From CAZGMJ01 sp964649005 (GTDB taxonomy: Bacteria; Planctomycetota; Phycisphaerae; Sedimentisphaerales; Anaerobacaceae), in NCBI GenBank assembly GCA_964649005.1, contig CAZYMD010000007.1, positions 1 to 45,184 on the forward strand: a stretch of DNA of 45,184 bases. The letters are read 5' to 3'. A program made the translations under genes and the position numbers. This document shows positions 1 to 8,091 of the stretch, piece after piece (position 1 is the stretch's first letter; every line of letters begins with the position of its first letter). The notes under the pieces are model-generated. The model made no database searches, was not told the DNA's origin, and saw only the letters and a program-made list of their open reading frames with translations.

Positions 1-1
1 C

Positions 2-3000
2 GACGGTGCAGCCCATTCTGATTCCGCATCATGCGGTGGCAAACTCTGGCTAGTCTACAAACAGGGAGGCAACTGGCAGTCAAAATTCTGGAACGGCAGT
101 TGGAGCACTGAGAAGACGATTATTACTGCTGCCGGAACAGGTAAATTCTTCTGTGATGGCTCAACCCTCTACTTCGTTAGAGCTCAAGGTGGTAATCAAA
201 CACTTCACCAGTGGACAGGGGCTGCCTGGAATCAGATCGATTCAGCCTCTGAATTAGGTGCTTACGATCCGACAATCTACAAAGTCGGAAGCAATTATGT
301 ATGTGCATACGCACCATGGGATGGGGTGAAACAATATATCAAGGCCAAAGTTGGCGCCAGTTTGAACACGCTTCTTTCGGCAGGCGCCGATGTAATGATC
401 ACCAGCGGAAAATACAAAACGAACAACTGGGTCGATATGTGGCCTACCGGTTTCAAAGACAGTGGCGGCGACACCTACTGTTTCTTTACATCAGAGCGCA
501 ATCCGGCTGATACAGCGGCGGAGATAGCCGGCAATATCTGGTGTCTGCCAGTAGACTGGGACGTAACAAACGATCACTTTACCTACATACAGGAAGCGGT
601 TGATGGCGCAACAGCCGGCAATACTGTAAACGTCCGGAATGGTCTTTACGTCGAATCGAATATAGTTGTAAACAAGTCGCTAACAGTGAAGGGTGAAACA
701 CGCAATAATGTCGTAGTTGCCCCATCGGCTGAGGATACTATTACGGCTGTGCCACCATCGGCTCCACCAGACTTCGATGCGTCCAGCCAGCAGGGTTTTA
801 TTGTGGTCAGCGACAATGTTGAAATCAGGAGACTCACCATTGACGGCAACGCCAACAATATTTCTCAAGGTGGGTCGCTCTCTAATCAAAGTAATTTCCG
901 CAATGGGATTATTAACTTTGACGCTGTAGGCACAACCACCGCCAACAACCTGATCGTGCAAAACGTGAATATACACAGCGTTCACAACAGCGGTATAGTG
1001 CTGAGCTACTACAACGGCCCATCAAATGGCGGACACCAGGTTAAAAACTGCCTTATAACTAATGTCGAATTCAAACGCGGTATCAGCAGTTATGCTTCAA
1101 AAATTACCGTCACCGACAACACGCTCAAGAAAATGGGAATGGGTATCTACCATTCACCTAAACCAGCGTTGCCGGCCGGTTCAGGGATCACCTCGACAAT
1201 CTCTGGTAATACTCTGGAAGATATCGGAGGAGCATACGGCCTTATTTACGGTCATGCCTGGCCGGCGGTGGCGATTTACTATCGCAATCCTAATGTCGAT
1301 CAGACAATGTTGATCCAAAATAACAACATGACCATGGTTGGCGGTGAGACTGGAGGTTGCCCAGGCTCCACTGCAATGTATATTTACAATGCAGATAACA
1401 ATAGCTTTATCTCATCCAACACTATCAACACTACTGCGGCCACTGGCAACTGGGGCATCTATCTCGGTGGATGTGCCGGAACAACTGTCGAAGAGAACAC
1501 CTTCACAATGAACGACAGCGATAGCGGTATCTATCTCGGTCGTGGTATTGGGGGCACTCCTGTTCCCAACATAGTAAAACGCAATACTTTTACTTCGACT
1601 GGAAGCACAAGCGCTGCAATTTCCGAAGGTTGCGCAATCGTCCAGGGCGATCATGGCGATCTATTCTGGATGGAGGAAATTCCATACGATACGAACAACG
1701 TAATCTGCGAAAATATAATCGATGGTTTCGTATGTGGCATTCTTCTGCACAGTCAAGGCTTGTATAGCGTCAATGCCACAATCACAGGCAACAGTATAAC
1801 GTCAACTTCGGGCCTTGCAGTCGACGCATCGACACTTCCAAACGCCATCAACGCATCAGGCAACTGGTGGGGCACAGCCACTCCAGTTGGCGTTGCAGGG
1901 GAAGTGACAGGCCCTGTCGATTATACACCCTGGCTTGCAGACGGGACAAACTTGATAGTTGCTCCCGCTCCCGGATTCCAAGGCGATTTCTCCACGCTGT
2001 GGGTGGACGATAACTGCCCGCAGACGGGAGGCGTCGGTCGTATCCAGGAAGGTGTCAACATGGTTTCAGGCAGCACGGTTCACGTCGCGGCTGGCCTATA
2101 TAACGAACGAGTCAACCTGACGCCGGGTAAGGACGTAATCCTCGCCGGTGCAGGCAGAGACGTAGTTACATGGGTTGCTCCCGACAATCAATATTGCATT
2201 AATGGCAGCATGTTGGGATACACCAATCCTATGAACTACGAAATCTACGGATTCACCTTCAACTGCCGGATTAATCCTGTTGTAGGTCACAGCACAGGAA
2301 TAATGATTAACCACGCCAGCAGCGGTCCCCTTAACCTCAGCATTCACGATAACCGATTCATAGAAGATCAGGCGTCTGGAAATAGTAATCACTGGGCTAC
2401 TTCCATGTGGCTGTGTCACAACAGATTCGCCGCCAGAGACGCCGGAGGAAATGCGGCAGTATGCGTCTACGACAATATCGATGAGACCTTGGGTGGTATG
2501 GCAATGTCCAACAGCCAGGCCTATGACATCCACGACAACATGTTCGATGGTTGCAGCAACGCCATCTACAATGGACACGGCTGTCCCGATACTGCGGGTC
2601 AGACATTCGGAGACCATCATATCTTCCACAATATCTTCAAGAATGCCAGCGATGCCTTGCATCCAGGCGGCAAGACGCCGGCAATTGACTGGCAGTATTA
2701 CGGTGGTGGCGGTGGAACACATCTTCCCAGCACTATCATGGAAAACAAATTCCAGGATAATGATACAGCCGTCAGATTCGTGATGAGTAGCGCAATGGTG
2801 TATCCAGCACATACGATTATACACAATGTATTCGAAGGCAATGGGACAGCAATGATCGTCCAGGGCGCCAATGCGACACCGGTAAATGCCGAGTACAATT
2901 ACTGGGGCGATGCATCCGGACCATTAGATCCGATAGGAACCATAGAGGTACCGCCTTGTGAGTACGTTTCAGTGGCCGATATGAAAAACGCCGACGGTTT

Positions 3001-4162
3001 GGGCAATCCGGTCTCGGAAAACGTAGACTACTGCCCCTGGATGGCACAGGCTGATGGTTTCGTGGCAGTACAAACGAATCCCGCTACCGAAATCAGCACA
3101 GACAGCGCCAAACTTAACGGCACTCTTCTGGGCGACACTGGCAGCGTCTGTAAGTATAGATTTAACTACTGGAAACAGGGTGATATGTGGGTTACCAGCA
3201 CGTCATGGACTGGTAGCATCCACGCTGGTGATACCTTCAGCCAAGTCGTAACAGGGCTAAATCCAGGCACAGAGTACTACTTCTGGGCAGAGGCCAAAAA
3301 CGCTCTCGGCCAGAACAGTTGGGACTCAGGATTGCTGAGGTTCACAACACTGACTGGACCAATCCAAGTCATTCTGCCAAGCGGTGGCGAGTGCGTTCTG
3401 GGTGGCAGCACCTTCCAGGTACAGTGGCTTGCTGATCCTTCCATTGCGAACGTTGCAATCGAGTACTCCATAGACAACGGCGCAACCTGGAACCCAATCG
3501 CAACTGTGCCTAATACCGATCCGAAGCAATACGATTGGACGGTGCCTGTTGCAGATTCACAGGAATGCTATGTATCCGTCAGTGATGCAGCAGATCCGAA
3601 CTTCAACGGCATCAGCGGTGACGGCACTGTTCCGTTCTGTATCACAACTCATGCTGTGCCGAACTTAATCGGAATGACCAAGACCGATGCAGAAACAGCC
3701 ATTACAGCAGCAGGTCTTACGGTTGGGGCTGTTACTTACAGCTACAGTAGCGGCATGCCTATCGGACAGGTAATGACACAGAATCCTCCGAAGGATACGC
3801 CAGTGCTCGGTGGTTCAGCAGTTAGCATAGTAATCTCTATCGGTGGAGAAGCCACTGCAAAGCCTGTGGCCAAGACCGAATCTGCAAACGCGATCGAAAC
3901 CGATACGGCAACACTGCGAGGCACGGTCACCAACGATGGAGGCGGTGCCTGTGAATACAGGTTCTGCTACTGGAAACAGGGCGATATGTGGATAACCAAT
4001 ACGTCCTGGACAGGTTACGTAGGAGCCGGCCAGACATTTAGTCTGACATTAACAGGTCTGACACCTGGTACGCGGTACTGGTACTGGGCGGAAGCTAAGA
4101 ACACAGTGGGCCGAAGTGATGGCTGGTCTTCGGGGCTGAGAGGCTTCAAGACCCAGAACTAA
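2..4162 (+). CDS. Large secreted beta-helix / FN3-like / PASTA protein (5' partial)
   Basis: The reading frame is open from the window edge, so the start lies upstream; the internal GTG at 326 is not a credible start. About 1386 residues are visible. The first ~170 look like a beta-propeller (BNR-like) tail. Two right-handed parallel beta-helix modules follow (nt ~560-1960 and ~1980-3050), rich in NNNxF/N-G-I turns. Each opens with an 'IQE-V...G-TV-V--GLY-E' start and closes with an N-[WY]-W-G motif and a 'VDY-PW' end, as in NosD/pectate-lyase-like proteins. An FN3-like domain (~3060-3350), an Ig-like linker domain, a PASTA domain (~3655-3845, VPNLIGMTK...) and a second FN3-like copy (~3850-4160) complete it. 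The FN3-like copies share a YWKQGDMW-T-TSWTG block. The protein is probably extracellular, binding or degrading polysaccharide; no catalytic residues could be assigned. Confidence 0.85.
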   Translation, partial: DGAAHSDSASCGGKLWLVYKQGGNWQSKFWNGSWSTEKTIITAAGTGKFFCDGSTLYFVRAQGGNQTLHQWTGAAWNQIDSASELGAYDPTIYKVGSNYVCAYAPWDGVKQYIKAKVGASLNTLLSAGADVMITSGKYKTNNWVDMWPTGFKDSGGDTYCFFTSERNPADTAAEIAGNIWCLPVDWDVTNDHFTYIQEAVDGATAGNTVNVRNGLYVESNIVVNKSLTVKGETRNNVVVAPSAEDTITAVPPSAPPDFDASSQQGFIVVSDNVEIRRLTIDGNANNISQGGSLSNQSNFRNGIINFDAVGTTTANNLIVQNVNIHSVHNSGIVLSYYNGPSNGGHQVKNCLITNVEFKRGISSYASKITVTDNTLKKMGMGIYHSPKPALPAGSGITSTISGNTLEDIGGAYGLIYGHAWPAVAIYYRNPNVDQTMLIQNNNMTMVGGETGGCPGSTAMYIYNADNNSFISSNTINTTAATGNWGIYLGGCAGTTVEENTFTMNDSDSGIYLGRGIGGTPVPNIVKRNTFTSTGSTSAAISEGCAIVQGDHGDLFWMEEIPYDTNNVICENIIDGFVCGILLHSQGLYSVNATITGNSITSTSGLAVDASTLPNAINASGNWWGTATPVGVAGEVTGPVDYTPWLADGTNLIVAPAPGFQGDFSTLWVDDNCPQTGGVGRIQEGVNMVSGSTVHVAAGLYNERVNLTPGKDVILAGAGRDVVTWVAPDNQYCINGSMLGYTNPMNYEIYGFTFNCRINPVVGHSTGIMINHASSGPLNLSIHDNRFIEDQASGNSNHWATSMWLCHNRFAARDAGGNAAVCVYDNIDETLGGMAMSNSQAYDIHDNMFDGCSNAIYNGHGCPDTAGQTFGDHHIFHNIFKNASDALHPGGKTPAIDWQYYGGGGGTHLPSTIMENKFQDNDTAVRFVMSSAMVYPAHTIIHNVFEGNGTAMIVQGANATPVNAEYNYWGDASGPLDPIGTIEVPPCEYVSVADMKNADGLGNPVSENVDYCPWMAQADGFVAVQTNPATEISTDSAKLNGTLLGDTGSVCKYRFNYWKQGDMWVTSTSWTGSIHAGDTFSQVVTGLNPGTEYYFWAEAKNALGQNSWDSGLLRFTTLTGPIQVILPSGGECVLGGSTFQVQWLADPSIANVAIEYSIDNGATWNPIATVPNTDPKQYDWTVPVADSQECYVSVSDAADPNFNGISGDGTVPFCITTHAVPNLIGMTKTDAETAITAAGLTVGAVTYSYSSGMPIGQVMTQNPPKDTPVLGGSAVSIVISIGGEATAKPVAKTESANAIETDTATLRGTVTNDGGGACEYRFCYWKQGDMWITNTSWTGYVGAGQTFSLTLTGLTPGTRYWYWAEAKNTVGRSDGWSSGLRGFKTQN

Positions 4163-4192
4163 GGTATATGCTTGTTCCCTAATGTAGATTTC

Positions 4193-4226
4193 AAGGGGTC
4201 GTCAAATACGTTTGGCGGCCCCTTTT
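4193..4226 (+). terminator. Rho-independent terminator after the beta-helix gene
   Basis: A 14-bp stem AAGGGGTCGTCAAA / TTTGGCGGCCCCTT (two G-U pairs) is closed by a TACG tetraloop and followed by TT. It starts 30 nt after the stop codon. Confidence 0.85.
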
Positions 4227-4390
4227 CAATTTACCGCCGCAAATTAATAATGGGTATACACAACAACCGCGTTTTAAGAGCTTGCAGTTAATTTAGTTGA
4301 AAGGACGTTAGCTGTTTTGGTAGATTAAACAAAAGGTCGTGTATAAAATGCCGGGCCATAGAGCAGAATAGTGACACTCTACATCATCTC

Positions 4391-4419
4391 TTGAGACGGC
4401 ATAAGCGTTTGTGTATAAT
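4391..4419 (+). promoter_or_regulatory. Candidate sigma70 promoter of the prepilin-like gene
   Basis: TTGAGA (4391-4396), a 17-nt spacer and a perfect TATAAT (4414-4419). Transcription would start near 4426, after the AAGG ribosome-binding-like sequence at 4421-4424 and only ~7 nt before the preferred ATG at 4433. If the promoter is real the mRNA is almost leaderless; if the AAGG is used, transcription must start further upstream. Confidence 0.5.
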
Positions 4420-4432
4420 GAAGGTTAACACT

Positions 4433-5122
4433 ATGGGCAAACAGAGTGCGTTTACACTAATCGAGCTTCTGGTTGTAATCGCAATCATCGCTCTGCTCAT
4501 GGGGATACTAATACCGGTTCTTCACAAGGCGAAAGAGCAGGGTAAAAACGTCCTCTGCATGAATAACCTTCGCCAGGTGGGAATTGGCGCCAACATGTAC
4601 GCGGAGGATTACGATCAATATGTGCCGCGTGGCGCCGCCGGCCAGTCGGAAAAGGCCTGGTTTCAGTTGTTCATGCCTTTTCTGTCGCAGAAGCCCAGGG
4701 ACGATGACTACCGGAATGTTGAGATTTACCGCTGTCCCAGCTATCCGGAGAAGGAGCAGACAATCTGTTTCGTTATCAACGGCTGGACTTTCGACGACAG
4801 AAGCGATGTGACCGGCAGGGAAATCATTCAACCTACGAGACTTACCGGCTGTACGCAGCGGGCGCGCACTATCTACCTTGCCGACAACGAAGACGGCCCT
4901 TGGCGACACATCGTCACAGCCGCAACCAGCGACGGCAACAATCGCTGCGATGTCTGGAACCCGGGCCATCTGCCATCGTCGGATAGTGAGGATGTGACCA
5001 GAGGGCGACGGGTAGCGCAGAGCAGGCATAAGAACGGGTGCAACTTTCTGTTTCTCGATTGGCATGTAGACTGGCTGTCGGCCGAGAATGTTACCGTTGA
5101 TATGTGGAGGTTCAGAAGATAA
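4433..5122 (+). CDS. Type II pseudopilin-like protein with H-X9-D(W) C-terminal motif
   Basis: The N-terminus MGKQSA|FTLIELLVV is a class III prepilin signal with Glu5 after the cleavage site and a following ~20-residue hydrophobic helix. Prepilin peptidase would cleave and methylate it, and the type II secretion/type IV pilus-like machinery would place it in the inner membrane. The C-terminus has H-X9-D-W-H-V-D-W-L, the place of the planctomycete H-X9-DG processing-associated motif, but with Trp instead of Gly. Length (229 aa) fits this family, which is highly expanded in Planctomycetota. ATG 4433 is chosen because AAGG sits 8 nt upstream; ATG 4418 is the alternative. An in-frame TTG at 4391 falls in the predicted -35 box and is rejected. 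The pseudopilin class is clear; the specific role is unknown. Confidence 0.85.
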   Translation: MGKQSAFTLIELLVVIAIIALLMGILIPVLHKAKEQGKNVLCMNNLRQVGIGANMYAEDYDQYVPRGAAGQSEKAWFQLFMPFLSQKPRDDDYRNVEIYRCPSYPEKEQTICFVINGWTFDDRSDVTGREIIQPTRLTGCTQRARTIYLADNEDGPWRHIVTAATSDGNNRCDVWNPGHLPSSDSEDVTRGRRVAQSRHKNGCNFLFLDWHVDWLSAENVTVDMWRFRR

Positions 5123-5159
5123 ACTTCAGAATCGTATACAACGGCCCAGCCTCATTTTC

Positions 5160-5177
5160 AACCATCACAGGATGGTT
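5160..5177. terminator. Weak hairpin between convergent genes
   Basis: AACCATC-ACAG-GATGGTT, a 7-bp perfect stem with a 4-nt loop, lies between the prepilin-like gene and the convergent TPR gene. T-runs on either side are short, so termination is only plausible. Confidence 0.35.
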
Positions 5178-5203
5178 TAACGTTCAACACGCATAACTTT
5201 CTA

Positions 5204-7798
5204 CTATATTGCTCCTGGAGTATCTCCTGAAGACTTGTTTTGCTTGTAACGTTTGAGACGCTGTTGCATTTGTTGCATGCGCTGTCTCTTTGCGGCAGCA
5301 TCGGCGAGTTTTTCAGCTTTCTCTGTATACTTGATAGCCTCAGAAACCTTGCCGATTTCTGCATAGGCTTGCCCCAGTTTTGACATCGCTGCTGCGTCGC
5401 CTGGATCTATCCGCACCGCCTCCAGCCAATGCTCGATGGCCTGTTCGAGCTTTCCTTTGCGAGCAAGCATTATGCCAAGGTTATAATGCGCTTTGGCATG
5501 GCCGGGCATGATCTTCAGTGTCTCTGTCAGGCATTTGATGGTTTCGTCGGTCTTTCCCTGCGAGGCCAGCGCTATGGCGAGATTGTAATGAAAGTTTCCA
5601 TTGTTGGGATCGATACGCACGGACTCTGATAAATGATTTGCCGCTTTTTCCGTATTTTTTTGTCGGGCGAACGCCAAACCAAGCTCCTGGTGGGCCTCAG
5701 CGTTATCAGGCTCATAACTCACCACTATCAATAAATGCTTGATTGCTTCGGAGATATTCTCGCGACGAAGCATAGCAAGTGCGATGCTATGGTGCGCATC
5801 GGCATCCTTCGGATTGAGCGCTATTGCGCGCCACCAGTGCTTGATCGCCTCGTCGATTTTACTGAGCTGATACAACGCCACACCAAGATGGTAGTGAGCG
5901 TCACCAGCGTTAGGATCGATGCGTATCGCCTTGGACAAAACACCCATAGCCTCTTGAGGCATACCTTTCGCAACGTAAACTGCTCCGAGGTGACTGTGTG
6001 CTTCGGCGTTTTGGGATTCTATTTCTACCGCTATGGATAAATGTGTGATTGCCTCATCGTTTTGCCTTAGACCAAACAATGCCATACCGAGGTAGTGGTG
6101 TGCATCTGCATTCTTAGGATTGAGGGACAATGCCTTGTTGCACTGTCGCGCCGTGAATTCGTAATCGTTAGCTTTCAGGCATTCGTGTGCTGCTCTGACG
6201 TAAGAGACATCATCAACAAAACGTTCGCGGATATTCCTGACCGCCAACGGTTTGGCGTTGACAAACTCCGGTATGTTGGCGGCCCGGTCCGGCGCGGTGA
6301 AATTCTCCAACAATACGGGGGGAGTGCTGTGTCCCTGTTCGTCGATGTGAGTCAGGAACAGTTGTGTGTAAATCGTATTGGCCTTCGACGAGAACGCCAG
6401 CCATTTGCCGTTGGGGGACCAGGTGTGCCAGGAGTTCATCAGGCTCGTATTGGCGCGCAGTTTCCTGGCGGCGCCACCCTCAGCCGGGATAATGAAAAGT
6501 TCACTGTCCGGCTGGAGGAGCATGTAGCTCTTCGCTTTACAGAAAACAATCCATTTACCGTCGGGTGAATACCTGGCGAAGTAGTTGCTCATACCGTTGT
6601 TGGAAGCCCCTTCAAGAGGTTCGGCTTTGCCGCCTTCTCCGTCATTGTAGGGAATTTTGTACAAGTCGAACAGGAATGGCTTGCCGTCTTCGAGAAATTC
6701 AGCACATTCTTCAGGCGTCAGAAGCACGCTCCTGTTTTTACGGACGTTTTTCAGCTTGTATACCTCACTTCTGGCGAAAACGATGTACTTCCCATCGGGA
6801 CTCCAGGATGGATTGCTCTGGACATAATTGGGATCATCCGCCCCCGTCAACGAGCGAAAGGTTTTTGTTTCTCGATTGTACACACACAGAATGCCTTTGA
6901 TTGGAAAGAAGAGCTGAGAGAAGGCCAGCCCAGGCTTGGGAACAAAAACTGACTCGTCCTTTACCGTACTGATAACGAGCTTGCCGTCCGGAGAAACCTG
7001 AGAAAGTAATCCAAAGGTGGGTACAGCATCATCCTTCCTGTAATCGTCCCAGGTTATGATGTCGCTCGTTGCAAGAACCATCTCCTCTGCAACATCTGTA
7101 ACCACGTACGAGCCTTTGCTATTGGCATAGTCCACGTCCATGCCTATTACCTGACCGCTTTGGCTAAACGAGTGACAATTGCCACAGACCGGCAGTTTCT
7201 GAAGAACGACGGGGGGCTGGCGAGGCGTTGAAATAGCACCGAAACGCCACCTGATACGTGACGGATCTTTAACTGCATCGATAAAAGGCAAGTGCACTTC
7301 CCTGTAAAATAATGGGGCCCCCACTTCGTCTTGGGACGTGCTGATTGAGATTCGGCCTCCTGAGAGGATCACACCTGGGGCAGAGCGATTGACGCCAAGC
7401 ACTGTAACGTATGCCTTATTTTCCAGGGTCAGCTTTTTTATCGTCTCCCAAAGGGCTTCTTCAGGTTTCCATTGAGACTGCCTGGAGAGAAAATTTATTC
7501 GCTTACCATCGCCATCGAATTTGATCGTAATGAGCCACAAATTGGATTGGGAAACGTCATCCTTCCAGCGAAACGTGGGGGCTATTATTTCCGGCGGGAA
7601 AAGCGTCTCAGTTAGTGGATACAGAATGGTCAAGCCGGTGTATTGGGTTTCATCGCTATAGCCCGCCAATATATCATCTATGTCAACCGCGGTCATATAG
7701 GAGAAAGTCAGCACGACCGCAATGACAATGACGCCCACCAAGATAGCGCCCACGATAAGATGTATGGCCTGGCGGTTACCCTTTAAGACCAGTTTCAT
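5204..7798 (-). CDS. Membrane-anchored PD40-propeller/TPR protein with a CXXCH haem motif
   Basis: 864 residues. One N-terminal transmembrane segment (~13-34) is followed by an extracytoplasmic domain of unknown fold (~60-200). A CGNCH motif (Cys205, Cys208, His209) is of the type that attaches haem c. A TolB/PD40-like propeller (~260-520) shows repeats such as WSPDGKYIVF, YSPDGKWIVF and WSPNGKWLAF. About eight tetratricopeptide repeats (~540-840) follow with the usual A-x-YNLG spacing, and the tail is basic and Gln-rich. The start ATG has GGAG 7 nt upstream. With an exported N-terminus the whole body would lie outside the cytoplasm. A haem c attachment site beside a propeller and TPRs suggests a redox-linked scaffold, but no reaction can be assigned. 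The ccm cluster 3.5 kb away could mature it. Confidence 0.85.
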   Translation of the reverse strand: MKLVLKGNRQAIHLIVGAILVGVIVIAVVLTFSYMTAVDIDDILAGYSDETQYTGLTILYPLTETLFPPEIIAPTFRWKDDVSQSNLWLITIKFDGDGKRINFLSRQSQWKPEEALWETIKKLTLENKAYVTVLGVNRSAPGVILSGGRISISTSQDEVGAPLFYREVHLPFIDAVKDPSRIRWRFGAISTPRQPPVVLQKLPVCGNCHSFSQSGQVIGMDVDYANSKGSYVVTDVAEEMVLATSDIITWDDYRKDDAVPTFGLLSQVSPDGKLVISTVKDESVFVPKPGLAFSQLFFPIKGILCVYNRETKTFRSLTGADDPNYVQSNPSWSPDGKYIVFARSEVYKLKNVRKNRSVLLTPEECAEFLEDGKPFLFDLYKIPYNDGEGGKAEPLEGASNNGMSNYFARYSPDGKWIVFCKAKSYMLLQPDSELFIIPAEGGAARKLRANTSLMNSWHTWSPNGKWLAFSSKANTIYTQLFLTHIDEQGHSTPPVLLENFTAPDRAANIPEFVNAKPLAVRNIRERFVDDVSYVRAAHECLKANDYEFTARQCNKALSLNPKNADAHHYLGMALFGLRQNDEAITHLSIAVEIESQNAEAHSHLGAVYVAKGMPQEAMGVLSKAIRIDPNAGDAHYHLGVALYQLSKIDEAIKHWWRAIALNPKDADAHHSIALAMLRRENISEAIKHLLIVVSYEPDNAEAHQELGLAFARQKNTEKAANHLSESVRIDPNNGNFHYNLAIALASQGKTDETIKCLTETLKIMPGHAKAHYNLGIMLARKGKLEQAIEHWLEAVRIDPGDAAAMSKLGQAYAEIGKVSEAIKYTEKAEKLADAAAKRQRMQQMQQRLKRYKQNKSSGDTPGAI

Positions 7799-8010
7799 AT
7801 TGTTGCTCCATGTCTACTGCCTATAGTATCAGATGCACCTCAAGAACACAAGCCCGACACTACGTATGAACGCCATATACACCATGCACTATCGATGCTT
7901 TCGTAGCCGATCCAACAGAAAACTTCATGCGTCAACCACGATGGGAAAAACCATGCTCGAATACAAATATGTTTCTGAAGATACATGCCGGTAGTGCGTA
8001 TATATTAGAG

Positions 8011-8040
8011 TTGACAGTGATGCACATGACTTTGTATCAT
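8011..8040 (+). promoter_or_regulatory. Candidate sigma70 promoter
   Basis: TTGACA (8011-8016), an 18-nt spacer and TATCAT (8035-8040, five of six consensus), about 50 nt upstream of the ATG at 8092. The rest of the 293-nt divergent gap shows no other clear signal. Confidence 0.55.
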
Positions 8041-8091
8041 CATTATAGTATTCGTGGAAGGGTATGCATCTGTTTTTAGAGGGTATGAAAC

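Noticed and set aside
2096..2824. 242-codon minus-strand frame inside the beta-helix gene
   Set aside because: A shadow of the long open frame on the plus strand; composition mirrors its codon bias.
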